Shown: in pieces, positions 33,249 to 41,823 of the stretch | Layout: each line of letters begins with the position of its first letter | Numbering within the stretch: position 1 is the first letter of the stretch | From: Candidatus Freyarchaeota archaeon | GTDB taxonomy: Archaea; Asgardarchaeota; Jordiarchaeia; Jordiarchaeales; Jordiarchaeaceae | Assembly (NCBI GenBank): GCA_030587365.1 | Contig: JAUQZE010000041.1 | Location: 37,370-101,369, forward strand | Reading direction: 5' to 3' | Length of the DNA stretch: 64,000 nucleotides | Position numbers and translations under genes: made by a program | The notes under the pieces: generated by a model | Seen by the model: the letters and a program-made list of their open reading frames with translations, nothing else | What the model was told of the DNA's origin: nothing | Database searches by the model: none

Positions 33249-34913
33249 GTGTTCATGTTGCCTGACGATTCTCTGGGAGATTTATTGGAACAAGGCGAGG
33301 ATTCCAGCACAGAATTCAAACGTTTTTTAAGAGCGGAAGATTTATCCCCGAAGAGAAAACAAAAGCTGATCGCACAGTTAAAATATATAACCAGCGAGGG
33401 CGAAGGAAAATTCTTTGTGGGAATCGAGGACCTAAACGGTGAAAAATGGGAAGTATTCGGGTTAACAGAAGAAGAGACTGAGATTTCTGATCTAGTGCTA
33501 AGAAGGATATGCCAAGAAGCCGGAATAACAATAATTGATAAAAAGATTTTCAACACCAGCAAAGGACTTGTAACAAAATACATTTTGACAAAGACGCCTA
33601 CGGAAGAGTTACAGGACCTAATCTCCGTCGGCTTCGCCGGAAGAGTGAGCTCTGGAAAAAGCACAATCATAGGAGTACTGCTAGGAAACAAGCTAGACAA
33701 CGGGCATGGATCAGCGAGAGCGTATCTCCTCAAACACCCACAGGAACTGGAAAGAGGACACACCGCAGACCTCCACTTCGCCTTTATAGGATTAGACCAC
33801 AACAATAAAATAACCCCACTAGAGAACCCACTCAACCCCGAAGAAAGGGCCAGAGTATTAGACCAGGCGAAAAGAATAATCAACTTTGTGGACTCACCGG
33901 GTCATTCGGTGTATATTAAGACTATGATTAGGGCTATTCTGGGTAGTGATTCTCAGTATGGTGTAATACTGGTTCCTGCGAGAGACGAGTACAAGCTTAT
34001 GTTGGCGGAAGAGACGCGGACAGGGGTCTGGCGTTTAGACGATATCACAAGGGAGCATCTATTACTTATGGCTAATAAAGAAACTCCCTTCTTTATTTTA
34101 ATTTCAAAAATGGATATTGTGGAGCCTTCTGAACTCGAAAGGGTGAGAGAGGTAATTCGTCAAACCATTAAAAATATAGGTCGACTTCCTATATGGGTTA
34201 GAGATGATGATGACGTTGAAATTGTTCAGAAAGAGATTTGTCATCGTGTTATTGTTCCCGTAATTGAAGTTAGTAGCACCACGGGTGAAGGTTTGAATCT
34301 GCTAGTAAAAATTCTAGCCTGTCTACCCTCACGCATAACTCAGGAATTAATTCTTAAACCAGCGCTTGCCTACATCGATAAGGTTTACCAGGGAATACGT
34401 GGAACTAATGCTGTGGTTACCGGAACAGTTAAACAGGGGATATTTAAACCTGAACAGAAGGTGAAAATAGGCCCTGATGAAAACGGGGATTTCTTTGAAG
34501 GGAGAATTGCGACCGTGGAGGTTTTTCGGGAACGCGTCCAGCGTGTCAAGGCGGGTGATATATTCGGCTTCGATGTCAAGCGTGTAGACCCAAAGAAATT
34601 GAGAAGAGGCCAGGTCATCTCCGATGTGGACTTCGAGTTGGAAGCGTGCAGAACTTTTGAAGCAAATATTGTGGTAACCAGACACCCGAGTAAAATTTCT
34701 GTGGGATACTCACCCGTTCTTCAGTCCAATACGATTCACCAAACTGCGATTTTTGAGGAAATTGAGGGGCATGATTATTTGGTTGTAGGGGACTTCGCCA
34801 AGATTAAATTGAGAATGAAGTACTACCCCGAGTTCCTAAGAGTAGGAGACCGAATTGTTACCCGAGAGGGAAGCACAAGAACAGTCGGGCGTGTCACAAA
34901 AACACTGGAATAA
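33249..34913 (+). CDS. GTPBP1/2-like translational GTPase
   Basis: A 554-residue protein of the elongation-factor GTPase superfamily. P-loop GRVSSGKST (131-139), G3 DSPGH (215-219) and G4 SKMD (286-289) are intact. EF-Tu-like beta-barrel domains 2 and 3 follow from about 365, ending RVGDRIVTREGSTRTVGRV. The large spacing between G1 and G3 (LERGHTADL) is typical of the GTPBP1 family, which in eukaryotes acts on stalled ribosomes and mRNA decay. Residues 15-75 (SSTEFKRFLRAE ... KFFVGIEDLNGE) resemble an AlbA_2-like nucleic-acid-binding domain. Starts at GTG 33249 or ATG 33255 are equally possible. Confidence 0.85.
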   Translation: MFMLPDDSLGDLLEQGEDSSTEFKRFLRAEDLSPKRKQKLIAQLKYITSEGEGKFFVGIEDLNGEKWEVFGLTEEETEISDLVLRRICQEAGITIIDKKIFNTSKGLVTKYILTKTPTEELQDLISVGFAGRVSSGKSTIIGVLLGNKLDNGHGSARAYLLKHPQELERGHTADLHFAFIGLDHNNKITPLENPLNPEERARVLDQAKRIINFVDSPGHSVYIKTMIRAILGSDSQYGVILVPARDEYKLMLAEETRTGVWRLDDITREHLLLMANKETPFFILISKMDIVEPSELERVREVIRQTIKNIGRLPIWVRDDDDVEIVQKEICHRVIVPVIEVSSTTGEGLNLLVKILACLPSRITQELILKPALAYIDKVYQGIRGTNAVVTGTVKQGIFKPEQKVKIGPDENGDFFEGRIATVEVFRERVQRVKAGDIFGFDVKRVDPKKLRRGQVISDVDFELEACRTFEANIVVTRHPSKISVGYSPVLQSNTIHQTAIFEEIEGHDYLVVGDFAKIKLRMKYYPEFLRVGDRIVTREGSTRTVGRVTKTLE

Positions 34914-34932
34914 AACAAATAGGGTTAAACTG

Positions 34933-35043
34933 TCAAAAATAGAGAGAAGGTGCTTCTTCTTTTGCTACTTCTTCATATTTAGCTATTTCTTCTGATGGCG
35001 GCTCCCTCTTCTCCTCCTTCTCAATACTCCTTCCATCCCACAC
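34933..35043 (-). CDS. Possible 36-residue acidic protein
   Basis: A GTG-started frame converging on the GTPase gene: WDGRSIEKEEKREPPSEEIA, then a Lys/Glu helix ending SLYF. Composition is protein-like and distinct from the flanks. TTTAAAAATAATATTTAAAC lies upstream as a TATA candidate. No homologue is recognised and no strong ribosome binding site is seen, so this could be chance. Confidence 0.3.
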   Translation of the reverse strand: MWDGRSIEKEEKREPPSEEIAKYEEVAKEEAPSLYF

Positions 35044-35162
35044 TTGAAAGCCCTACCAAAAGTTTAAATATTATTTTTAAATAAATGAAGGGTTCAAATA
35101 TTAAAATTGGAGGGTAAACTCCCTGAATAAAATTAATTTCTTTGTTTTTGGGAAGGATTAAT

Positions 35163-35450
35163 TTGAAAATCTATGCACACTTCTTTGGCCAATTTAGGGA
35201 GCAATTTAAAACCTCTTATTTCTGGGTGACGCTACCATCAGGAGCTACTATAGTTGATCTTATAGCGGAGCTGGAAAAATTAACTGGAATAGACCTTAAA
35301 AATTCGATTATGAACCCCGATAAAGAAGACATACGAAACAATGTTTCAATATTCATAAATGGCCGCGCAATAGCGTTCCTAAACGGGTTAGAAAGCAAGC
35401 TCAATGATATGGACAAAGTAATTAAATCACCCCCAGCAGCTGGAGGATAA
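35163..35450 (+). CDS. MoaD/ThiS-like ubiquitin-fold protein ending in Gly-Gly
   Basis: A 95-residue beta-grasp protein: KIYAHFFGQFRE (first strand), the ATIVDLIAELEKLTG helix, then VSIFINGRAI and DKVIKSPPAAGG at the end. The free C-terminal GG is the mark of sulfur carriers (MoaD, ThiS) and of the SAMP ubiquitin-like modifiers. The TTG at 35163 follows GGAAGGAT. No MoaE, MoeB or ThiF gene is adjacent. The neighbour set (second GG protein, pseudo-GTPase) suggests a role beyond cofactor synthesis. Confidence 0.85.
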   Translation: MKIYAHFFGQFREQFKTSYFWVTLPSGATIVDLIAELEKLTGIDLKNSIMNPDKEDIRNNVSIFINGRAIAFLNGLESKLNDMDKVIKSPPAAGG

Positions 35451-35700
35451 TTGGAGAAAACAGTCCAAAGCAAGTATAATATGTTAAAAATTTGCGGATT
35501 TAAAGTGTCCAAATATGACGCCCTTCAGGGAAAAGGTTATATTGCTTGAGGAAGAGGGGTGTTGGAAATAGGAGTTAGAGCATATAAATTGGGTCTTTAT
35601 ATTGTCCCTTTTTTGTGGATTGCTTGTGTCATAAAGCTTATATTTTTTGGTAACGAGGTTTTATTTGGTTTTGTGTAAAGCTGTAGCGGGCTGTGAAGTG

Positions 35701-35898
35701 ATGAGTAAAGATTCTGGTAAATTAAAGATGTTTAGGTTTGTGAGTAATGGGGGTATTATGGTTAAGCAGCTCCTTGAAGAGTTGGGCTTGAGTGAAGACT
35801 ACTTTGCGGTTTTTGTGGACGGTAAAAAGGCTAATCTTGATTCCTATGTCGACGAGGGAAACCTTGTTATTGTTCTACCGCGCATAGCTGGAGGTTAA
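35701..35898 (+). CDS. Second MoaD/ThiS/SAMP-like ubiquitin-fold protein ending in Gly-Gly
   Basis: About 65 residues from the ATG at 35701. The frame is open upstream to a TTG at 35647, so up to 83 residues are possible. MFRFVSNGG, VKQLLEELGL, YFAVFVDGKK and NLVIVLPRIAGG follow the order strand, helix, strand, final strand and GG tail. It is shorter than the first copy and clearly different in sequence, so not a recent duplicate. The stop is 24 bp before the pseudo-GTPase start, suggesting one transcript. Confidence 0.8.
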   Translation: MSKDSGKLKMFRFVSNGGIMVKQLLEELGLSEDYFAVFVDGKKANLDSYVDEGNLVIVLPRIAGG

Positions 35899-35922
35899 AA
35901 AGTTAGAGAGGGAATATTTTTG

Positions 35923-36870
35923 ATGTTGAGTTCGGAGTTTGTTTTTAAAGTGTTGGTTGTCGGTCCTAGGGAGGAGGTTAAGGATCGTTTTCTTTTGTCC
36001 ATGGGTCCGGATAGTTATTTCCTGGAGTGTTTCAAGTCCATTGTGGGTGTTAGCCTGCAGGTGAATGTTGTTAACGTTAGGGGTAAAACGGTTAAGGTTC
36101 AGATTTGGGATGTTTATGATTCTCCACCTTTCAAATCCATGTTTCACCATTACTCTAAGGGAGCTTATGGTGCCTTGGTTCTCTTAACGGAAAGAGTGGA
36201 GCATGAGGCTCCTAAATACATTGAAGAAATTCACAAGTATTGTGGGGAAATACCGGTGCTGGTCATCATTGTGGATGAGAAGGACCCACAAGAAATCGCC
36301 CTAGAGTATGGGAATAGTTTCATTGATAATCCAGTGAAAAGTTTGGAGATTCTCGCCCAGAGGATATTTGATAGAGAAGTTGAGCCTGTTTATTTGAGGC
36401 TTTCATATAGTGTCCTTCCCCCTTATTCGCAACTTCTGAATCGTAGGAGATTAGAAAATCTAACAACCATTCCATTAAACATCCCCATTGTTAAGGAAAT
36501 ATTAGAGGCAATGGGATTCAAAGCTAAAAATTATGAGATAATTTTGAAAAGTGAAAAAGCAATTTACACGGTCGACCTAAGAAACGGTGAAGTGTACGTG
36601 GAACCAGCTCAGTGTGAAAACTGTGACCGAGACTGCATTAAAAAGGAGAAGATATGTATGGTTCTGGCTACCAGCGGATGGTCGAGCAGCCCAGACATCT
36701 CACAAGCAGACCTGCTCCTAATCTCCAAAGTTTACGCCATCGCCAACAATGAAATACCACCCGAAGTACAAGAAAAAATAAACGAGATACTGAACTGTCC
36801 AACTAAGAATTCGAAAAAACCGAAGAGAGCCAGAAGACAACAAAACAGAAGAGAAGAAATTAGATTATAG
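35923..36870 (+). CDS. Ras/Rab-like pseudo-GTPase with Cys-cluster C-terminal domain
   Basis: 315 residues. FVFKVLVVGPREEVKDRF, then IVGVSLQVNVVNVRGKTVKV, QIWDVYDSPPFKSMFHHYSK and GAYGALVLL follow the Rab/Ras pattern (KxVLLG, TIGVDF, VKLQIWDTAGQERF, YYRGAxG) closely. The P-loop is lost: GPREEVKDR has no GKS/T. The G3 DTAGQ is VYDSP and the G4 NKxD is VDEKD. GTP binding is therefore doubtful. The C-terminal 150 residues contain Cys231, 234, 238 and 245 (CENCDRDC) and a lysine/arginine tail. GAGAGGGAA precedes the ATG at 35923. Confidence 0.75.
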   Translation: MLSSEFVFKVLVVGPREEVKDRFLLSMGPDSYFLECFKSIVGVSLQVNVVNVRGKTVKVQIWDVYDSPPFKSMFHHYSKGAYGALVLLTERVEHEAPKYIEEIHKYCGEIPVLVIIVDEKDPQEIALEYGNSFIDNPVKSLEILAQRIFDREVEPVYLRLSYSVLPPYSQLLNRRRLENLTTIPLNIPIVKEILEAMGFKAKNYEIILKSEKAIYTVDLRNGEVYVEPAQCENCDRDCIKKEKICMVLATSGWSSSPDISQADLLLISKVYAIANNEIPPEVQEKINEILNCPTKNSKKPKRARRQQNRREEIRL

Positions 36871-37054
36871 GGCATTAAGAACATAATTTGTTTATGATTA
36901 GAATTGGTTTAACTGGCTTTTACTGCATCCGGTAATGTAACTGGGTATTTGGAGCCTTTTCCAAAAATTTTTTAGAATTCAGATATTTTTACGCCGGGAA
37001 TTTCCAGAATTAATCTGTTTTCGTTTTTTGAAGGCGTTCTGTTTACGCTCGTTT

Positions 37055-37816
37055 TTAGATAAATTTGATTTTTGGCTGAAGATAATTTTTAATACTTTCC
37101 AGTTTATTCCAGGCTTCACCCTCAATTCTCACCAGTTGTGGTAGCTTCCCCACTAACCCCGCGTATTCACCACGGATAATGAGTGAACTTCTCACTCCGC
37201 GAATTGTTTCTGCGGTTTCCAAACCCCTCTGCACCGATTTTTCGAAATCATCTCCCTGAACTGCATTCCCCACTGCTGTGGCCGCCGCATCCGCCAGAGC
37301 CGCATTATCAGCGATGATTGTTGCGGCATCCGCCTCCCCGAAACTGACTGCGTGACTCACAGTCCCAGAGCTTGTTCCAATACCTATGGGAAAATCTTCC
37401 GGTTTTAACCTAAATCCAATCTTACCGGACAATGAAGAGTAACCCGCCAGTAAACCTACGATAATGGAGGTGTTCGAGTTAGCAGAAATTTCTCCACCAT
37501 TCTCCACTACTGCTACCTTCGCTGCTACCAGCATTGCATCAACTGCCAAGTCTGCTAGGGCACCCGCTACCGCCGCCATGGGACCCACCCCTGCCTCGAG
37601 TGCGGCATTTGCCATGTTTTGGACAATTTCGGGTGCGTCTCTAACTTCTAAGGGCTCAAACGAAGTTAAAAATTCAGGATTTTTCAGTATGTACGCTTCT
37701 AACTCCTCTCTGTTCTTTTTAACAGAGTCTATTGCAATTTTTATTGAGGGGGGGTGGTCTGTTTCTATTGTGAGTTTTGATTGTTTAATGGTGTATGTCA
37801 CTCGGGTTAGTTTCAT
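37055..37816 (-). CDS. UPF0280 family protein (ApbE-related fold)
   Basis: A 253-residue protein of the UPF0280/COG2122 family known from methanogens and related archaea. Typical segments are EVRDAPEIVQNMANAALEAG, VGPMAAVAGALADLAVDAML, VENGGEI and FPIGIGTSSGTVSHAVSFGEADAATIIADN. The family is structurally related to ApbE, the FAD:protein FMN transferase, but its reaction is not established. It is alone on its strand. Confidence 0.88.
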   Translation of the reverse strand: MKLTRVTYTIKQSKLTIETDHPPSIKIAIDSVKKNREELEAYILKNPEFLTSFEPLEVRDAPEIVQNMANAALEAGVGPMAAVAGALADLAVDAMLVAAKVAVVENGGEISANSNTSIIVGLLAGYSSLSGKIGFRLKPEDFPIGIGTSSGTVSHAVSFGEADAATIIADNAALADAAATAVGNAVQGDDFEKSVQRGLETAETIRGVRSSLIIRGEYAGLVGKLPQLVRIEGEAWNKLESIKNYLQPKIKFI

Positions 37817-38208
37817 GCTGACTCTCTCAACATTATAAGTTTATAAACTCAATAATCTGAATACTAATATTTATACCTTTTTCTCATATTTTTCAATGCA
37901 AAATATTACTTTTATTCATAAAAGTTTTGGGTCAGAAAATTAAGATCACCTTAAACAAAGTAAAAAAATACACAATCATGTTCCGAAAGATAGAACGATT
38001 CCAATCATTCATGATTTTTTTGGGAGAAAATATATCTTTTATGTTACCTATAAATCACAGTTTCCCAAAATGCATTAAAATTAAACAATGTTATAATAAA
38101 ACATTAGCAGCATTACGCTGTTTATTCCATAATTTTTAATATTAACATAAAAACATAAATAGTACAAGCTACTAAAGAGTTGAAAGAAATGTAGGAGCAA
38201 TAGCGAAA
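37817..38208. other. AT-rich promoter region between UPF0280 and the subtilase gene
   Basis: 390 bp without a supported gene. TTTATAAACTC and TATTTATACC near 37840-37877 are TATA-like for the UPF0280 gene. AACATAAAAACATAAATAG near 38143-38161 may serve the subtilase gene. Confidence 0.35.
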
Positions 38209-40014
38209 ATGGCTAAATTGGGTGTGTGGTCAAAAAAGGGAATGACAGCTTTCCTGATTATTTCTATCTCTTTAATGTCCGCTTATACCTTAACATATTA
38301 CTTTCGACCCACATCCCCGCCGCTCGTAGTTCCATTCTCTAGTAACGGTATTGACTCCAACTGGATTATTGACCCGAGAATTAAACAAATGGCAAAGGGC
38401 GTAGACGGCGAATGGATTCCAATCATAATACGTTTCAAGGATTACATTGATATGAGCATGGTAGAGGAACTGGAAAACCTGACGTATTTAAAAATCAAGT
38501 GCACTGCTCAAGGTGATCCTTTCCTAGTAAACCTGGGTCATATACACACTTTGACGTGTGAGATTCAAGGGTACGATAAATTGGAAGAATTCACCAAAAT
38601 ATATCAGGATAAGATACTATACGTGGAAAACAACTTTAAACAATATATCTCCCCAGACTGCATAGTTAATGAAACTTTAGATATACTTCAGATCATCAGT
38701 TCGCGTACCACAGAGGGGGAATCGTACCAAACAAAGGACATACAACAGCAGCAGGAACTCCAGTGGTGGGTAGAATTAACCCGTGCTAATGAAGTCTGGG
38801 ACTTACGAGTGAATGGACATAATATAACGGGTGAGGGTGTGAGTATAGCCTTCTTAGATGCTGGAATAGATGACTGGCAATTTGAAACCCCGACTGGACT
38901 ATTTTACAAAAACGGCATAGGTGAAGTGATTCTAAACGTTGAAGGGTCGACAGGATTAGTTTGGGATACCAGTAATACCACTTTTGACCCTCTTCCCGAT
39001 ATTCACCCCTATGGGGTGAACCATGGTACTTCTGTCGCTGGGTCCGCTGCTGGTGGTAAGAATAGGGGTGTTGCGAAGGGTGCGAACATGATTGATATTA
39101 GGGTTATTGATTGGGATTTTGGCTATGATCCTTCGAATCTCATGTATTGGATAGCTTGGTGTGTAGTGAACCGGGATGAGTACAATATTACTGTCATCGA
39201 TTTTAGCGATGGAACAGATAACCCTCTTCGCATGAGCCAAACACTCACAGATTTGATTAATTACGTTCAACGTTTCTGCGGAATAGTAGTTTGCTTAGCA
39301 TTAGGGAACGGTGCTAATAAACTAAAGGCGGTTTCAAACCCGTGTGATGCTGAGTACGCCATATCAGCAGGCGCTTGTAATAAATTGGGTCTTCCATCAA
39401 GCATTACCAGCTTTGGACCCACATGGGATTGTAAACCGAAACCCGAGGTGCTTTCTCCATCTGCTAGTGGACACACAAGTCTGTCTGCTCCAGAGACCGC
39501 GGGAGTTGCAGCTATGCTTACGCAAACCTGTAAGGAACTCAACCTCCCAAGATGGGAATGGTCTCTCCGGGTACGTGCTGCAATAATTAGAGCCGCTGCG
39601 ATGAATGATATACTACTTCCGGGTTGGGATCCCGCCTCAGGATACGGATTACTTAATGCACTCGATGCCTTCCACCAAATTAATGATACATCTTCCTGGT
39701 CCAAACATGTTGAGGTTGCTAAGTGGCCTTACACTTTTGCCACTCCTGATGGAGCTTACCTCATACCTTTGGGTCCCATTTTATTGACGATTTATTACTG
39801 GAATGTAAGGGTTACGGTGGAGTGTGATGGCCAGGATATGAGTCCCTATTTTGTTTATCTACAGGACTTCAAACCTATTAACAGTTTAGCAACTATAGGA
39901 GACCTTCAGGGAGTATGGATTACGACCCTAGGACAAAAAAACAGTATAGCCTACCAAGTTCTTTCACTAAGCCCTAATGTGTTCTTTCCACCCGCAATAG
40001 CTGTATGGATTTAA
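38209..40014 (+). CDS. Membrane-anchored or secreted subtilisin-like serine protease (S8)
   Basis: 601 residues. An N-terminal hydrophobic segment (13-31) after KKG is a signal peptide or anchor, so the protein works outside the cell. Residues 55-190 look like a propeptide. The catalytic triad is Asp217 (FLDAGID), His272 (NHGTSVAGS) and Ser424 (GHTSLSAPETAG). Asn367 (CLALGNGAN) is the oxyanion residue. The motifs depart from the standard D-S/T-G and GTSMATPHVAG. The LPRWEWSLRVRAAIIRAA segment and a C-terminal beta domain complete it. It probably degrades external protein for amino acid use. Confidence 0.88.
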   Translation: MAKLGVWSKKGMTAFLIISISLMSAYTLTYYFRPTSPPLVVPFSSNGIDSNWIIDPRIKQMAKGVDGEWIPIIIRFKDYIDMSMVEELENLTYLKIKCTAQGDPFLVNLGHIHTLTCEIQGYDKLEEFTKIYQDKILYVENNFKQYISPDCIVNETLDILQIISSRTTEGESYQTKDIQQQQELQWWVELTRANEVWDLRVNGHNITGEGVSIAFLDAGIDDWQFETPTGLFYKNGIGEVILNVEGSTGLVWDTSNTTFDPLPDIHPYGVNHGTSVAGSAAGGKNRGVAKGANMIDIRVIDWDFGYDPSNLMYWIAWCVVNRDEYNITVIDFSDGTDNPLRMSQTLTDLINYVQRFCGIVVCLALGNGANKLKAVSNPCDAEYAISAGACNKLGLPSSITSFGPTWDCKPKPEVLSPSASGHTSLSAPETAGVAAMLTQTCKELNLPRWEWSLRVRAAIIRAAAMNDILLPGWDPASGYGLLNALDAFHQINDTSSWSKHVEVAKWPYTFATPDGAYLIPLGPILLTIYYWNVRVTVECDGQDMSPYFVYLQDFKPINSLATIGDLQGVWITTLGQKNSIAYQVLSLSPNVFFPPAIAVWI

Positions 40015-40191
40015 GCATTAAGGTTTAATCCGTACCACACCAACATCTAAACCTTTTCATTTTTCTACGAATTTGAAAAATTAAAAATAGGGGCTAGTAC
40101 TCTATGAATTATTGGGAATTTTGAGAAGCAAAACTTAGTTAATAGATCGAAGAGTGACTGGGACTATTTAGGCAGGAGAGGAATTTTTCAA

Positions 40192-40896
40192 TTGCGTTCG
40201 AATAAGTTAAAAAGGGGAAGCAGTTGGAACGAGGAGTTACGTAAAATTGGTTTGACGCTGGAGGAGGCAAGAGAGCTTCAGAAAAAACTAGCTTCGCAGG
40301 TAATTGAGGAGGACAGTTTTAGTAAAATTGAAAATATCTGTGGTTTGGATGTATCCTACTATAAGGATACGGCGATTGCATGTGGAGTTGTTTTAAATCG
40401 AAAGGACATGCGAATCTTGGAGGAGAGAGTGGTTTACACAGAGATCTCTTTCCCGTATATACCAACACTTCTTTCTTTCCGAGAAACGCCTCCCATTCTG
40501 AAGGTTGCTAAAAGCTTGAAGAGTAATGTGGATTTGTTTATGGTGGATTCCAACGGAAGATTGCACCCCTTTCTTCTGGGAGCCGCATCACATTTTGGAA
40601 TCCTTATAGATCAACCGACGATTGGTGTGGCCAAAACTCTACTCTGCGGCGAGATACTTCCTAAAAAAGAGGAAAGTAGATACTCATTAATTATGCTTAA
40701 CGGAAAGGTGGTGGGAGCTGCAGTGAACACCCGGATGGGAGCAAAGCCAGTGTTTGTCAGCGTGGGGCACAAAATCTCTCTTGAAACAGCTATAGGAATT
40801 GTGCTGGAAACCTCGAAGTTCCGTATACCAGAACCCATAAGACGAGCGGATCTTCTTTCGAAATTGAGCAAAAGAGAATTGGAGAATAAGTGCTAA
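40192..40896 (+). CDS. nfi: Endonuclease V
   Basis: A 234-residue nuclease that cuts DNA (or RNA) next to deoxyinosine or inosine. GLDVSYYKD gives metal ligand Asp53, and FPYIPTLLSFRETPPIL is the PYIP wedge with the catalytic Glu. VDSNGRLHPFLLGAASHFG holds Asp119, and PTIGVAKTLLCG follows. In most family members the third motif reads DGxGxxHPRxxGxA; here it is DSNGRLHPFLLG, a noticeable change beside the metal site. The TTG start follows GCAGGAGAGG. Confidence 0.88.
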   Translation: MRSNKLKRGSSWNEELRKIGLTLEEARELQKKLASQVIEEDSFSKIENICGLDVSYYKDTAIACGVVLNRKDMRILEERVVYTEISFPYIPTLLSFRETPPILKVAKSLKSNVDLFMVDSNGRLHPFLLGAASHFGILIDQPTIGVAKTLLCGEILPKKEESRYSLIMLNGKVVGAAVNTRMGAKPVFVSVGHKISLETAIGIVLETSKFRIPEPIRRADLLSKLSKRELENKC

Positions 40897-40944
40897 ACCT
40901 GTTCAAGTACGACTTATAAAGCCATCTTTTGTTCTTCAGTGGTG

Positions 40945-41823
40945 TTACTTGGTTTTGGAGGGTGAATATTGTTTCCATAATTCTTTCCTTCTAGCTTCTA
41001 GTAGCTCGTTTTTTGAGCCTCTAAATTCCGCAGCACTAATAATTTCTACTCCTTTCTCCTCGGCGACTGGGAAGAGGTCTTTAACTCTTTCTTTCCAGTC
41101 AAGATCTCTAAGAAGGTGATGGTCTAGTATAAGTTTCTTAACCCGTGTTTTATCCATTATTTCCATAATATTCTGGATTGAATTCTGCAAGCTCTCTTGA
41201 GAATAATGATTCTCCAGCATATAGGTCATTGGGCCGTCACAGAAAATAGTATCGGGGTCTTGTTCGATTATAAACGAGATTTGAGTTTTGAGACTTGGCC
41301 CCTCAACATCAGATGTGTGTAGAAAAACATCTTCCCCCTCTTTTAATCCGACCTCGGTTACGTATCCTAGCTTAGAATCTGTTCCATGATACACAGGTTC
41401 AGAAAAAATTATGACGGTGTTTCCGAATTCAAAGGTTTGCCCATCGGAGTGCCGAATATCACTTGGCAAACTCCCTATCTGGCTCAGAAAATACTTGGAT
41501 CTCTTCTTCTGGCTAAAATTTATATTCTTCTCGGGGTGTTTTAACAAGACGGTTTTACTGCGGTATATTTCTGTTTCCCTGGGGTTATAATGGTCGTAGT
41601 GATAGTGGGTAATGATTAAGATGTCCGAATTTTCCGAGTAAGATTTTATTTCCCTCCAATGCTGGGACTTTCTTTCCAGCTCTACTTTGTGAGGTTCAAG
41701 ACCGTACCTCCAGGGGCCGAGAGCCACGCCGGGATCAATAAGTATACGGCAATCTCTAGTTTCAACAAAAGTCGCCATACTTCTCGTACCAAGACTCTCA
41801 AATGCTAAAGGAATAATCTTCAT
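40945..41823 (-). CDS. UPF0282 family metallo-beta-lactamase-fold hydrolase
   Basis: About 292 residues. ITHYHYDHYNP is the metal motif HxHxDH, and DPGVALGPWRYGLEPH near the start and LDHHLLRDLDWKE near the end are characteristic of archaeal UPF0282. The reaction is unknown; the fold suggests a nuclease or hydrolase with two metal ions. Starting at ATG 41823 removes nine residues from the longer frame and puts GGAGAA at the right distance. Confidence 0.85.
   Translation of the reverse strand: MKIIPLAFESLGTRSMATFVETRDCRILIDPGVALGPWRYGLEPHKVELERKSQHWREIKSYSENSDILIITHYHYDHYNPRETEIYRSKTVLLKHPEKNINFSQKKRSKYFLSQIGSLPSDIRHSDGQTFEFGNTVIIFSEPVYHGTDSKLGYVTEVGLKEGEDVFLHTSDVEGPSLKTQISFIIEQDPDTIFCDGPMTYMLENHYSQESLQNSIQNIMEIMDKTRVKKLILDHHLLRDLDWKERVKDLFPVAEEKGVEIISAAEFRGSKNELLEARRKELWKQYSPSKTK

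Noticed and set aside
34385..34685. Minus-strand frames inside the GTPase gene
   Set aside because: Shadows of the conserved domain 2 coding sequence.
35163..35898. The two GG-ending proteins as parts of molybdopterin or thiamine synthesis
   Set aside because: Not excluded, but no moaE, moeB, thiF or related gene is adjacent, and the neighbour is a Ras-like protein, so this is not given as the call.
39267..39704. Long antisense frame inside the subtilase gene
   Set aside because: The sense frame contains the full catalytic triad; the antisense frame is caused by codon bias.
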